A DNA stretch of 64,000 nt from positions 42,047 to 106,046 of the forward strand of contig JBAUMF010000117.1 in NCBI GenBank assembly GCA_049578545.1, read 5' to 3'. The number at the start of each line of letters is the position of its first letter. Within the stretch, counting starts at the first letter, position 1. The notes under the pieces were generated by a model. The model saw nothing but the letters and a program-made list of their open reading frames with translations. It ran no database searches and was not told the origin of the DNA. Below are positions 1-9,111 of this stretch, piece by piece. Position numbers and translations under genes: made by a program. The stretch is from DASQBT01 sp049578545 (GTDB lineage: Bacteria; Pseudomonadota; Gammaproteobacteria; Burkholderiales; Thiobacillaceae).

Positions 1-64
1 GCAGTGTGACCTGCGCACTCTTGCTCCATTATATAAATCGATAATTCAGCCTGCTTTCTGCCGA

Positions 65-1129
65 ATGAGTACAGGAAATGAGCTTGAGTTCGGTGGAATT
101 ACTACTTCGGATGCAAATCTCGCCTCACGACTAACGGGGCGTAATTTCAGTCTGAGTGGATGGCAAGAAATCATGCCGGATCCCAAGAAGATCGTCGTTA
201 TAGGAAATGACGGTGGCTTCTTTTCCGTGTTTAACCGATTCGTTTCCTATTTGACCTGGACGCTGTCAGAGCATCCCCAATCAGTCGTCCTTCCGGATTG
301 GCGGATCGATGCAATGCAACGTCACTGGAACATTAAGACATTTACCAGCTTCTGTTATGGCCTGCCAGCTGACGGGAATATCTGGCTAAAATTGTTCAAG
401 CCTTTGCCGTATCCGGATGTGCCTGACACGGCATATAACCAGGATGACCTGCTCTATCAAAATGCGATACTAAAGGACGACTACAACGAACAAAACGAGC
501 CTTGGCTAACTTATATTCATCCCTACAAACTCTATCGTTCACCTGGATTTAAACGTTGGCGACATTGGTACCACCTCTACTTTTCAACCTATGTTCGGCT
601 TCAGGACCACATTCAACACAAGATAGACGCAATATATGACAGATATTTGAAAGGCTATCGCGTCATTTCTGCGCACATCCGCCACCCGAGTCATGGAATC
701 GAGCAGCCAGGTGCGCGCATGCCTACAGTCGATCTGTTTTGTGATTTCATTAGAGAGATTCAGGCGCGAGAAGGCCTGACAGAATTGAATTCGAGAATTT
801 TTCTCGCAACAGATCAAGGCAGCGTGGTCGAACAATTAAGGCAGCAGTTCGGCGAGATGGTCATATTTTCCGCTGACGCGGCGAGGACGACAAAGGCCGA
901 TGATGAGCACTTTGAAAACCTGAGTGCTAAGCAGCAGATGCGAGAAGGTTTTCAAATCCAACATTTGACTGCAGCGGATCCAAGTCGTTGGACGACGAAA
1001 ATGGCGGAGGACGTTATCGTGGACACCTATCTCTTAGCAAAAGGCCATCATTTCATTCATGTGACTAGCAATATTGCGACGACAGTATCGTTCATAAATC
1101 CAAATATCAACATGATTTATTGTGAATAG
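65..1129 (+). CDS. NodZ/O-fucosyltransferase-like glycosyltransferase
   Basis: A 354-residue soluble protein with no evident signal peptide. The second half carries the pattern of the GT23/O-fucosyltransferase fold: an SAHIRHPSHG segment near residues 202-211 (the HxR-type donor-binding motif), an IFLATDQGSVV segment near 248 and a C-terminal DTYLLAKGHHFIHVTSNI segment near residues 322-339. In these families the motifs hold the GDP-sugar, so the likely role is adding a fucose or related sugar to a surface glycan. It lies upstream of an FkbM methyltransferase and capsule-type genes, which supports this. The start is uncertain because no clear ribosome binding site precedes the ATG. A later in-frame ATG at 173 is possible. 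The assignment is by motif pattern only, and another GT-B family cannot be excluded. Confidence 0.55.
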   Translation: MSTGNELEFGGITTSDANLASRLTGRNFSLSGWQEIMPDPKKIVVIGNDGGFFSVFNRFVSYLTWTLSEHPQSVVLPDWRIDAMQRHWNIKTFTSFCYGLPADGNIWLKLFKPLPYPDVPDTAYNQDDLLYQNAILKDDYNEQNEPWLTYIHPYKLYRSPGFKRWRHWYHLYFSTYVRLQDHIQHKIDAIYDRYLKGYRVISAHIRHPSHGIEQPGARMPTVDLFCDFIREIQAREGLTELNSRIFLATDQGSVVEQLRQQFGEMVIFSADAARTTKADDEHFENLSAKQQMREGFQIQHLTAADPSRWTTKMAEDVIVDTYLLAKGHHFIHVTSNIATTVSFINPNINMIYCE

Positions 1130-1140
1130 AAGGGTCATCC

Positions 1141-1443
1141 ATGAGCCATTCAGGTGAAGCTGGTAAGCTTAGGCAAGAAATTCACTTCCTGGAAGGGAAG
1201 TGTCTTTTCTTAACGAAAAAGCTTGAAGAAGCAATATTATCGAATCAAGGCACAAAACGTGCTGGCGTCGTTTACGATGTTGAGCTTCAGCAACTCCGTA
1301 TTGAGAACGAACGGTTGCGTAAGAAGATTCACTTTTTACGCAACTCCGTGAGCTGGGTTATTACTAAGCCACTGCGCCTTATTAACATTCGCACGGTAGA
1401 CAAATGGTGGAGAAAGCGACGTGGACTGCCATTCGAAAAATAA
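1141..1443 (+). CDS. Small coiled-coil protein with WxxTxPLR tail
   Basis: A 100-residue basic protein. Residues about 8-35 and 47-68 have a heptad pattern of leucine, isoleucine and charged residues, which predicts coiled coil. The end carries SVSWVITKPLRLI, a short motif often seen at the ends of glycosyltransferases and methyltransferases in O-antigen and glycan clusters. It starts 11 bases after the preceding glycosyltransferase stop and its end overlaps the next gene by 23 bases, so it is part of a compact operon. It probably acts as a scaffold or membrane-proximal helix for a neighbouring enzyme. No catalytic residues are seen. Confidence 0.6.
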   Translation: MSHSGEAGKLRQEIHFLEGKCLFLTKKLEEAILSNQGTKRAGVVYDVELQQLRIENERLRKKIHFLRNSVSWVITKPLRLINIRTVDKWWRKRRGLPFEK

Positions 1444-2572
1444 ATCGCCCGAGCATCTGATTCGGCAACTATTAACCATCCTCAGTGATCGCATAGATTT
1501 TCCAAAAAACATAGTCGATGTTGGCGCAAACATAAACGCGTCCATTTCGTCGCCATTTATTGATAGCGGGTGGGATTGTATCTTAATAGAGCCACAGAAC
1601 TATTGCGCCAATGTTTTGGCGCGCGTCTATAGTGGTAATCGAAGAGTTAAGGTGCTTCGATGCGCTTGCTCTGATACCAATGGGGAGTTGAAACTCTTTC
1701 ACGGAAGAGACGGTGCCGGTTCCGAACTGGCCACATTAAACTCCGGTAATGATCCCTGGCTAAGTGCCGTAAGAGATCCCGATAGTTTTGAGGTCGTTCC
1801 CGTTCGCACACTCGACTCCCTACTTTCCGGCCACCCTTCCTTTCGTAACCTGGGTATTTTGAAAATAGACACAGAATCGTTCGATTATCATGTCCTGAGC
1901 GGCTTGGATTTAGATGTATATAAACCAAAAATCATCGTCACTGAAGAGTATTTATGGGATATTGATTCGACAATTTCCAAACATCGTCTTCTAGAGCGTT
2001 CTGGTTACATTAACATTGGATGGGTTGAATACAATACTATTTGGTGCCGGGGCGACTACTTTTCTTTGACTTGGTCTGAGTGCGAAATGAGAACTTGGCT
2101 GCAGAAGGTGGGAAGGCCCGTTCTAAATATCGATCAGGTATCATATTTGCATACCATTGATAAACTGCTGTCACGTTCCAACACTTTCGAAGGAATACTG
2201 CGAGAACTAAATCTTCTTGGAACGTTGCAAAATATTAACTGTAGTGCAAATCAAGTATTAAGTGTGTCGGTCGTACTTGCAAATCTTTCAGCCATTACTG
2301 TGCCCAGCTTGCCAACGGCGGACGGTACGGGGCAAATTCTTGTTAGTCATCATTGCACTGATGAATTCGGTAACATGAAGATTTGGGATGGGCTCCGTAC
2401 CCCTTTGCCAGCCGATATTAACCCAGGCGAAGCTATAGTTATGGATGTTGCCGTTGTTGCGCCGCCTTGTCTGGGGAGATATTTTCTCCAGATCGATTTG
2501 GTTGTCGAGAACCGGGGATGGCTTTCACAGCATGCCGACTTCATTTGCACTTGCGTTATGAATGTGATCTGA
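1421..2572 (+). CDS. FkbM-family methyltransferase with Wzt-like C-terminal domain
   Basis: A 383-residue protein. Residues about 30-180 match FkbM SAM-dependent methyltransferases: a glycine-poor motif I (VDVGANI), the acidic IEP of motif II, an RTLDSLL segment and the conserved LKIDTESFDYHVLSG. The C-terminal 110 residues resemble the Ig-like glycan-binding domain at the end of Wzt-type transporters: a VSHH segment, WDGLRTPLP, a PG turn, and APPCLGRYFLQIDLV. This suggests O-methylation of a sugar on a chain that the C-terminal domain also binds, possibly a chain-terminating modification. The ATG lies inside the end of the coiled-coil gene, so the two are likely translationally coupled. The gene is visibly AT-richer than the genes after 12 kb, as expected for a transferred glycan cluster. 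Confidence 0.75.
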   Translation: MDCHSKNKSPEHLIRQLLTILSDRIDFPKNIVDVGANINASISSPFIDSGWDCILIEPQNYCANVLARVYSGNRRVKVLRCACSDTNGELKLFHGRDGAGSELATLNSGNDPWLSAVRDPDSFEVVPVRTLDSLLSGHPSFRNLGILKIDTESFDYHVLSGLDLDVYKPKIIVTEEYLWDIDSTISKHRLLERSGYINIGWVEYNTIWCRGDYFSLTWSECEMRTWLQKVGRPVLNIDQVSYLHTIDKLLSRSNTFEGILRELNLLGTLQNINCSANQVLSVSVVLANLSAITVPSLPTADGTGQILVSHHCTDEFGNMKIWDGLRTPLPADINPGEAIVMDVAVVAPPCLGRYFLQIDLVVENRGWLSQHADFICTCVMNVI

Positions 2573-2578
2573 TACCTG

Positions 2579-2788
2579 TTGGAATCAGGTAAGCCCGTGG
2601 AGAACGGCTTGATGGAGTCATTCAACGGGCGACTGGGTGAGGAGTGTGTAATCGCCCATTAGTTCGTTAGCATGGAGGATGCAAGGCAACGATTTGCGGC
2701 ATGGCGCATCGAGTACAAGAAGCATCGGTTTGCGTGGCTTCCTCAGTTACCTGACACCGAGCGAGTTCATTTTGAAGAGTCAGGTTAA
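2579..2788 (+). pseudogene. IS3-family transposase (orfB) C-terminal remnant
   Basis: Translation from 2579 gives LESGKPVENGLMESFNGR followed by a GEEC segment, an in-frame TAG at 2660, then FVSMEDARQRFAAWRIEY and HRFAW. The SGKP-x-N-x-x-x-ESFNGR block and the following E-x-x-x-A-W-x-x-x-Y-N/K pattern are the end of the rve/DDE integrase domain of IS3-family OrfB; the E in ESFNG is the third catalytic acid. Only about 70 codons survive, with an internal stop and no start, so this is dead. It marks an old insertion at the junction between the FkbM gene and the export gene. Confidence 0.8.
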
Positions 2789-3095
2789 CTACTCACAAGC
2801 GGCCGAACTCCCGCTATGAACTCTCTGAAATATGGACCAGGGTCAAGAAATCGAGGAGGCTTCAACAGCCTTTATGTAATAGAATGCGTATGAGTTTGTA
2901 TTGGCGCCGCGGATACGAATGCTCTCAATTATTAGGCGCTGGATTTCAATTGGGCTTGTGAGCTAATGACTGGGCAAGCACGTACAGACGGACAAGACGC
3001 AACTTTGCGGTAACCTCTAGTTGCCTCGTAAATAGTAAGTGTGCTCAAACATCAGGAATTGTTTTGTGGGCGATGGTAGTTTTAAAGGCCGGGCT
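2789..3095. other. Non-coding stretch upstream of export lipoprotein
   Basis: About 300 bases between the transposase remnant and the export-protein gene. No credible reading frame, tRNA or terminator is visible. It presumably holds the promoter of the capsule gene group, but no convincing -35/-10 pair stands out. Confidence 0.4.
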
Positions 3096-4259
3096 GTGAT
3101 CGGACGTCGGTTTCTTGCTGGCACATCTTTGTTGATGCTATCTGCAGGCTGTTCGAGCTATCCGACTTGGTTTGCTTCGCACGGGCCCAGTCAAGAGCAG
3201 GTGTCCGAGGCAGCAACACAAACGACTTCATCGATACGTCTTGTCGATATAGACGATTCGGTGGCGCGCAGGCTCTATGCTGAAGTACGGCGAAGCGCCT
3301 TTTCAGTAGATTTTCCTGACAACGGCAAGCGTGACTATACGGTGGGCCCAGGCGACGCGCTGGAGGTTTCGGTTTGGGAAGCGCCGCCCGCTGCGCTGTT
3401 CGGCACCACTGCACTTGATCCGCGCGCCGGAGCCACGACTTCTCGTGTTACGACTTTCCCTGACCAGCTTATTTCTGAAAGAGGCACGATAAATGTGCCG
3501 TTTGCTGGCGAAGTGCCTGTCGCTGGCAAGACGCCACAGAAGATCCAGGCGGTAATTGCGGAACGGCTTAATGGTAAGGCCAACCAGCCTCAGGTGCTCG
3601 TACGGGTGACGCACAACGCAACTTCCAATGTCACGATAGTCGGTGAGGTGGGGCAGAGCACGCGCATGCCGCTTACCGCCAAGGGCGAAAGATTGCTTGA
3701 CGCGATCGCCGCGGCGGGCGGCGTACGCCAGCCGGTAAGCAAAATCACAGTCCAACTGACGCGTGGCTCTCAGGTGCAATCCATGTCGTTGGAGTCTATT
3801 ATCGAAGACCCCAGGCAGAACGTACGCCTTGAGCCCGGAGACGTGGTGACGGCGCTTTACCAGCCTTTGAGTTTCACCGTACTGGGTGCGACGGGCAAGA
3901 ATGAAGAAATCAATTTTGAGGCACAGGGTATATCGCTTGCACAGGCATTGGCACGCGCGGGGGGTGTACAAGACGTAAGCGCGGACGCGAGCGGGGTATT
4001 CATTTTCCGTTTCGAGGACCCGAAGACACTGTCACCAGGTGAAGGAGTGGGGCCGACTACGCCTGATGGCAAGGTGCCCGTAGTGTATAGGGCGAACCTT
4101 AAGAACCCAGCCACTTTTCTCGTCGCACAGAATTTCCCGATGCACAACAAAGATGTCATTTATGTGGCCAATGCGCCCTCGGCGGAGCTGCAGAAGTTCC
4201 TGAATATCCTGACCTCGTCGATCTATTCGGTGAGCAGTCTGGTCACGCTCAAGCCTTGA
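3096..4259 (+). CDS. Polysaccharide export outer-membrane lipoprotein (Wza/KpsD-like)
   Basis: An outer-membrane polysaccharide export protein. The chosen GTG start gives an N-terminus with two arginines, a hydrophobic stretch and the lipobox LSAGC, typical of a signal peptidase II lipoprotein. An AAAGG ribosome binding site lies 7 bases before it. A GTG at 3039 in the same frame would add 19 unlikely residues. The poly-export domain starts at DYTVGPGDALEVSVWE. Two SLBB-type beta-grasp repeats follow: one around TIVGEVGQ to LEPGDVV, the other around FTVLGATG to a LAQALARAGGV segment. In this family such proteins form the octameric channel for capsule or exopolysaccharide. The stop is 18 bases before a glycosyltransferase gene. 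No inner-membrane Wzc/KpsE, KpsM or KpsT gene is in the window. Confidence 0.85.
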   Translation: MIGRRFLAGTSLLMLSAGCSSYPTWFASHGPSQEQVSEAATQTTSSIRLVDIDDSVARRLYAEVRRSAFSVDFPDNGKRDYTVGPGDALEVSVWEAPPAALFGTTALDPRAGATTSRVTTFPDQLISERGTINVPFAGEVPVAGKTPQKIQAVIAERLNGKANQPQVLVRVTHNATSNVTIVGEVGQSTRMPLTAKGERLLDAIAAAGGVRQPVSKITVQLTRGSQVQSMSLESIIEDPRQNVRLEPGDVVTALYQPLSFTVLGATGKNEEINFEAQGISLAQALARAGGVQDVSADASGVFIFRFEDPKTLSPGEGVGPTTPDGKVPVVYRANLKNPATFLVAQNFPMHNKDVIYVANAPSAELQKFLNILTSSIYSVSSLVTLKP

Positions 4260-4277
4260 GCAACCGGCTGTCTCGCC

Positions 4278-5444
4278 ATGCGAGAGGTGCTGATCGATGT
4301 GACGCGGCTTGTGGATCGTACGCTGCAGGGACGGCTGCCTACGGGCGTGGACCGGGTCAATCTGGCATATGTGCAGCATTTTGCCGATCACGCCGTAGCC
4401 TTGATTCGCTATGCGGGGCGCTGGATCGTGTTTTCGTGCGCGGATTCCGCGCGACTTTTCGCCGCCCTGCTGGCGCCGACCGGGGACTTCGCGTGGTGGG
4501 TGCGTTGGCTGGTGGCCAGAAACCTAATGCGTCTAGGGGATGCGAAAAGGTTGTCGGGGCATATCCTGTTCAATGCCGGTCATAGCGGGCTCGACCATCC
4601 AGACTATGCACTTCAAATACAGCGCCGGGGGTTGACCCCGGTTTTCTTTTTGCATGACCTCATCCCGATAACCCACCCCGAGTACTGTCGCGCAGGCGAA
4701 GCGGAGCGACATCAACGCAGGCTGGAAACGATGCTTTCAGTGGGGCGTGGGCTTATCGTCAATTCGCAGGCCACACTCGACGCTGCAGAAGACTATGGCA
4801 AACGTCATGGCCGGAAACTTCCTCCTCATGTCATCGCGCCACTTGCTCCGCCGGATCTGCCAGCGCCAGCTGCATTTCGGCCGCTGAAGGCTCCCTACTT
4901 TGTTATTCTGGGGACGATCGAACCACGCAAGAACCACTTGCTGCTGCTGCATCTGTGGCGTAATCTGGCGCTCGAACAGGGAGACTCCGCGCCGTGGCTC
5001 GTGATCATAGGTCAGCGGGGCTGGGAGTGTGAGCAGGTGGTCGATCTCCTGGAGCGTTGCGAAGTCTTGCGCAAATTGGTAATCGAGCTTCCACGCTGTT
5101 CCGATGCAGACCTCTCGACCTATTTGCATCATGCCCAGGCTTTGTTGTTCCCATCATTCGAGGAGGGATACGGCATCCCACTGGTCGAGGCGCTCGCGGT
5201 CGGGGTGCCGGTGATCGCCAGCGGTCTCCCTGTATTCCGGGAGATTGCCGGCGAGATTCCGGATTACCTTGATCCGCTGGATGGTCCTGGATGGCAACGC
5301 CTGATACTTGATTTCGCTTCGCCAGACAGTGAGCGGCGGGCCGATCAATTGGGCAGATTGGCTGGGTTTCGGGCGCCGTCATGGGAATCTCATTTCTTGA
5401 AGATTGATGCATTGCTGGATGAAATTGATGCACACCATTCCTGA
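4278..5444 (+). CDS. Group 1 (GT4-type) glycosyltransferase
   Basis: A 388-residue GT-B glycosyltransferase. The N-terminal half has a NAGHSG segment and HDLIPITHPEYC, a common acceptor-domain signature of GT4 mannosyl/rhamnosyltransferases. The C-terminal half has FVILGTIEPRKNHLLLL and the E-x7-E donor-binding motif as FEEGYGIPLVEALAVGVPVIAS. Family members transfer a sugar from a nucleotide donor to a growing surface glycan at the cytoplasmic face. It sits between an export lipoprotein and a KpsC-like gene and overlaps the latter, so the three are probably one transcript. Donor and acceptor cannot be read from the sequence. Confidence 0.85.
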   Translation: MREVLIDVTRLVDRTLQGRLPTGVDRVNLAYVQHFADHAVALIRYAGRWIVFSCADSARLFAALLAPTGDFAWWVRWLVARNLMRLGDAKRLSGHILFNAGHSGLDHPDYALQIQRRGLTPVFFLHDLIPITHPEYCRAGEAERHQRRLETMLSVGRGLIVNSQATLDAAEDYGKRHGRKLPPHVIAPLAPPDLPAPAAFRPLKAPYFVILGTIEPRKNHLLLLHLWRNLALEQGDSAPWLVIIGQRGWECEQVVDLLERCEVLRKLVIELPRCSDADLSTYLHHAQALLFPSFEEGYGIPLVEALAVGVPVIASGLPVFREIAGEIPDYLDPLDGPGWQRLILDFASPDSERRADQLGRLAGFRAPSWESHFLKIDALLDEIDAHHS

Positions 5445-6489
5445 TCTGATGCAACGCTTTCCCGATATGCCGAAGGTGATCTACGTCCATGGCTTTCCAC
5501 GTTGGAAGTGGCCTATCGTGCGGCAGTGCTTTGCGGGATGTCGAACAAAATTTCTCGCTAAAGATGAACGGGTGCCAGATCATTCATGGCTTGTACTCTG
5601 GGGGATGGCGCCATTGCCTGCTGGGTTGCCAGGCGATGTGCGTGTGCTTCGCATGGAGGACGGTTTTATACGATCGGTTGGTCTGGGTGCTGATCTGGTT
5701 CGGCCGCTTTCCTGGGTGGTCGACAGCGAGGGCATCTATTACGATGCGAGCCGGCCATCTGATCTTGAACGAATTCTCGCTACAAGCGTTTTCGACGAGG
5801 AAATATGCTCTCTCGCGGCACATTTGCGGACCCAGATTGTGGAGGCAGGGTTAACAAAATATAACGTAGGACTGCGTGCATGGCGGCGTCCAGCAGGAGT
5901 GGGCAAGGTAGTCCTTGTCCCTGGACAGGTGGAAAGCGATGCTTCGCTTGCCTTCGGGGCGCCGGGCATCCGGACCAACATCGGACTGCTGCAGGCGGTA
6001 CGGGAAGCCAATCCCGATGCTTATCTGATCTACAAACCTCACCCGGATGTCCTCGCCCGGTTGAGGCTTGAGGGGAAGGATGAGCAGGAGGCACACCAGT
6101 GGTGCGATGAAATTCTAACGGATGTTTCAATTGGAGAGTTGTTCAGGTCAGTCGACGAGGTGCACGTCTTGACCTCTCTTGCCGGATTTGAAGCCCTGTT
6201 GCGCGGTAACAAGGTTACCTGTTATGGCCAGCCTTTTTATTCTGGTTGGGGATTGACCCATGACATTATTCCAAACAGCCGGCGTGGCCGTACGTTGACG
6301 CTTGATGAATTGGTGGCGGGCACTTTGATCAACTACCCACTGTATTTGAGCCGGGATGGGAAACACTTGATTTCCCCGGAGCAAGCCTTGGAAGCCTTGT
6401 TGTCGTGGCGCGAAACTACAGGGGGGCTGCCACCCTGGTGGCAAGGCCTTTTCAGGATTGTATTGAGGCGGGTTGGGGGAGTCAGGTAA
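5407..6489 (+). CDS. KpsC-like capsule beta-Kdo transferase, single module
   Basis: About 360 residues matching one module of KpsC-type capsule proteins. Diagnostic segments are RMEDGFIRSVGLGADL, then PLSWVVDSEGIYYDA with PSDLE, then VLVPGQVESDASLAFG, then LIYKPHPDV and LRGNKVTCYGQPFYSGWGL. In group 2 capsules KpsC adds beta-Kdo residues to phosphatidylglycerol to build the linker. Classical KpsC has two such modules and about 670 residues, so this is a half-length form. Several starts are possible (TTG 5404, ATG 5407, 5419, 5428, 5449); the true one probably overlaps the upstream glycosyltransferase. The end overlaps the convergent acyltransferase gene by 8 bases. Confidence 0.8.
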   Translation: MHCWMKLMHTIPDLMQRFPDMPKVIYVHGFPRWKWPIVRQCFAGCRTKFLAKDERVPDHSWLVLWGMAPLPAGLPGDVRVLRMEDGFIRSVGLGADLVRPLSWVVDSEGIYYDASRPSDLERILATSVFDEEICSLAAHLRTQIVEAGLTKYNVGLRAWRRPAGVGKVVLVPGQVESDASLAFGAPGIRTNIGLLQAVREANPDAYLIYKPHPDVLARLRLEGKDEQEAHQWCDEILTDVSIGELFRSVDEVHVLTSLAGFEALLRGNKVTCYGQPFYSGWGLTHDIIPNSRRGRTLTLDELVAGTLINYPLYLSRDGKHLISPEQALEALLSWRETTGGLPPWWQGLFRIVLRRVGGVR

Positions 6490-7627
6490 CTGCGGATTTC
6501 TTGAAAATGTTTTTGTTCCGAATCGCTGGAGTATGGTTCATCAGGGGATAGAAGAAGCCAACAAACGGGTTGATCAGACGAGAGGCCGATCGCAGCGCAA
6601 GCCGGATCGGTGTGCAGTGTGCTCCCAGATCCTGCTTTATCGAATAGGTTGTCAGACCGAGTTCAAGATGTTTTGCGCCCAACTGTATTGCCGTTTCGAT
6701 GACGGCGTACCCCACGTAGATATAAAGGCTATCGTTCCTGGCTTCGTTGCGACCAAAATATAACCAGCGCAGCAGTTCGCCATCCATATGCAGCAAGGCA
6801 TGCCCTACGAGTTCATTCTCGCGATAAAACAACAAGACCTTTGAACTCGATCCAAGCTTTTGGGAAAACTCCCGGTAGAAGGTGGGCGTAAGAACTTCAC
6901 GCTGAAATTCATCCGCCTGATTATGCACGACGAGCCATTGGTCGCAGAGGGTGTCTGCCATTTCGTGGAAATCATCGCGCAACTCGTGCCTGATTTTCAG
7001 ATCCTCGTTCTTCTGTAAATGCTTGAGCAATTTGCTTCGATAATAGCTTTTCATCGACGCAACATAATCGTTGGGCGAAGCCCATTTGATTTCCATATAG
7101 GTGTTGGGAAGGCTGTCCACCCAGTGATAGCCGAGGCGTTCAAAGTCTTGCCGGTACATTTCGGCATTGGGCTCGAAATCCCTGACGACGATGAGAAACT
7201 GCCCCTCGGCCCGCGCGGTTTTTATTAGCAGTTCGCTCAAGGAAGCAATGATTTCGCTGGCTGAAGCCTGCTTGCTGACGGCAAATGGTGGGCTGTTAAG
7301 CGTGATCGGCGTACCGCACTCAAGCATGCGCAGTTTCAGAAAATTCGGAAACAGGCGTCGCACCTTCCCCAATACATTCCGGAGACCGGCAGGGGCAAAG
7401 ATTGCAAGGTCCGTGGTAATTGAATAGAGGCTTGCAAGCGCGACCGCGGTATTGCCTTCGTCGAAAAACATGACGTAGCGGTATTCAAAGTCGTTGAGCC
7501 TGGACTTTTCAACGACTTGCCAGAATTCGTGGGATAACGTGGCGGAATGGCCGACCAGCAGGCTATTCCATTGTTCTTTGGGGACCTGGTCTATGGAATT
7601 GAAAACTTTGATCGTGAATGTTCCCAT
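6482..7627 (-). CDS. FemAB/GNAT-like acyltransferase
   Basis: About 381 residues with the double-GNAT layout of the FemAB/BioF2-like acyltransferase group. The N-terminal half covers the EFWQVVE and YRYVMFF strands. The C-terminal half has SKLLKHLQKNEDLKI, then FREFSQKL-like helices (YREFSQKLGSSSKVLLFY), GHALLHMDGELLRWLYFG and ETAIQLGAKHLELGLTTYSIK. Proteins of this type transfer an acyl or aminoacyl group and are often found in exopolysaccharide clusters. The chosen ATG at 7627 begins MGTFTIKVFNS at the start of the domain; an upstream ATG at 7696 would add 23 residues of poor quality. It is transcribed against the flanking capsule genes, so it has its own promoter in the 7.6-8.0 kb gap. Confidence 0.7.
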   Translation of the reverse strand: MGTFTIKVFNSIDQVPKEQWNSLLVGHSATLSHEFWQVVEKSRLNDFEYRYVMFFDEGNTAVALASLYSITTDLAIFAPAGLRNVLGKVRRLFPNFLKLRMLECGTPITLNSPPFAVSKQASASEIIASLSELLIKTARAEGQFLIVVRDFEPNAEMYRQDFERLGYHWVDSLPNTYMEIKWASPNDYVASMKSYYRSKLLKHLQKNEDLKIRHELRDDFHEMADTLCDQWLVVHNQADEFQREVLTPTFYREFSQKLGSSSKVLLFYRENELVGHALLHMDGELLRWLYFGRNEARNDSLYIYVGYAVIETAIQLGAKHLELGLTTYSIKQDLGAHCTPIRLALRSASRLINPFVGFFYPLMNHTPAIRNKNIFKKSAVT

Positions 7628-8076
7628 AGCTATCTTACTTACAGGGTTGTCCCTGGGGTAGTCCCGATCCGCTATGCCATGAGCCGCCTGATTCAAGATA
7701 CGCTTGCGCTCAAATTAGCCCAGGCGCTTCAGATTGCGCCACATCGGGCAGACGTGCCCGTTCCAATCCAGCTAGATCCTCGCGCATGGGAAAGCCACGT
7801 GACAGGGGGCACATCACGTTGGCAACACGACAGATTCTGGCGAAGCGCAGGGGAGGGATTGCCGGCAGACGCATTACTCTGTGTGCGCGCATGCGTTTCA
7901 ATGTTTCCGGCGCCGGGTCGTGGACATTTGGCGAATTGGTGATGCATGGCACGTATTATAATTGGACATAATTCAGACAGCGCTGTGTCTCTGGAACCCC
8001 CACCGCATGTATGGAGAGTTTCAGTGCTTGAACCTTCGAAAGCGGATACCCGAGAGCATCCTATCACAACACCCAC
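7628..8076. other. Divergent intergenic region
   Basis: About 450 bases between the minus-strand acyltransferase and the plus-strand epimerase. Reading frames here have no recognisable domain and poor composition, so I treat it as non-coding. It should contain promoters for both genes; one candidate for the plus strand is listed separately. Confidence 0.5.
7934..7962 (+). promoter_or_regulatory. Candidate sigma-70 promoter for epimerase gene
   Basis: A perfect TATAAT lies at 7957-7962. A weak -35 is available as AATTGG at 7934-7939 (17-base spacer) or TTGGTG at 7936 (15-base spacer). It faces the epimerase/KpsS-like pair and lies about 115 bases before the epimerase ATG. The -10 is strong and the -35 poor. 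Confidence 0.4.
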
Positions 8077-9084
8077 ATGGTAAAACGGTCAGCATCAGTC
8101 GCCTTGGTAACCGGGGCAACAGGGTTCATTGGCGGGCACCTGGCTCAGCAGTTGCTCGACCAGGGTTGGACTGTCAAGGTGCTGGCGAGAGATCCCCTTA
8201 AGCTTGGACCCTCATTGCGCAGCATGTGCGAGGTGATCGTCGCAGATATCTGCGACGAGGGCGCATTGCGCCGCGCCGTCCGGCAAACCGACGTGGTATT
8301 TCATTGCGCCGCCAATGTCAGCACCTGGGATCGGGGGGATGCGTATTACGCCGTCAATGTGCTTGGTGTGAAGAACCTGTTGAATGCGATCGTCATGGAG
8401 AATGCCGCCCTGCTGCGGTTAGTACACCTGTCCACAGTGGATGTGTACGGCTTTCCGGTTGCCCCCTGCAATGAACAATGCACGACCTCAGGCAGCGGAT
8501 TTGGATATGGCGAAACCAAGCTGCAAGGCGAGTCTCTGGTCAGGGAATATTGTGAAAAATATCATATTCAGTACACGATCCTGCGACCCGCTAACGTCAT
8601 CGGGCCAGGAAGTCAGTTCATCTCCAGAATCGGTGATGGGCTGAAATCCGGGGTCATGCTGACCGTTGATGGGGGTCGAACCAATGCAGGAATGCTTTAT
8701 GTTGGCAACCTGGTTGATTACCTGATCTGGGCTGCACAGGCGGAGAGTTCAATTAACAAGATTTATAATGTCAGAGACAATTATGACGTTGACTGGTTGA
8801 CATTCATCAAGCGATTTCGTGCGTCAATTGAAGGCCGTGGCGTTGTAATCAATCTTCCCTTTGCCATGGCCGATGCAATTGCATACGGCATGGAAGCTGT
8901 TTACCGAAGGGTCGCTCCGTCACGGGAGCCCCTGCTGCACAGGCTTCTGGTTCGTTTTTTTGGCCGAACATGCGGGCACGATGCCGAAAAGATTCGATTT
9001 GAAAGTGGTTACGCGGGCCGGGTTGGTTTTGATGAGGCAATGGATCGGTCGGTCTCATGGTTCCTGGGGCGGACACCTGCCTGA
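8077..9084 (+). CDS. NAD(P)-dependent epimerase/dehydratase (extended SDR)
   Basis: A 335-residue extended short-chain dehydrogenase. It has the NAD-binding TGATGFIGG near residues 13-21, the VADI and HCAANVSTW segments, the active-site HLSTVDVYG and the catalytic YGETK at about residues 145-149. The family converts nucleotide sugars or hydroxysteroids. In this capsule setting a sugar-nucleotide or glycolipid role is more likely, though the N(V/L)GVKNLL segment and the C-terminal half are also close to 3-beta-HSD-like members, so the substrate is open. It is followed after 27 bases by the KpsS-like gene, with which it is probably co-transcribed. Confidence 0.85.
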   Translation: MVKRSASVALVTGATGFIGGHLAQQLLDQGWTVKVLARDPLKLGPSLRSMCEVIVADICDEGALRRAVRQTDVVFHCAANVSTWDRGDAYYAVNVLGVKNLLNAIVMENAALLRLVHLSTVDVYGFPVAPCNEQCTTSGSGFGYGETKLQGESLVREYCEKYHIQYTILRPANVIGPGSQFISRIGDGLKSGVMLTVDGGRTNAGMLYVGNLVDYLIWAAQAESSINKIYNVRDNYDVDWLTFIKRFRASIEGRGVVINLPFAMADAIAYGMEAVYRRVAPSREPLLHRLLVRFFGRTCGHDAEKIRFESGYAGRVGFDEAMDRSVSWFLGRTPA

Positions 9085-9111
9085 ACAAGCCGTGGAGAGG
9101 AATGCCGACCT

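Noticed and set aside
7547..7942. A 131-codon plus-strand frame around the acyltransferase start
   Set aside because: Largely antisense to the acyltransferase N-terminus and its leader, with no recognisable protein features.
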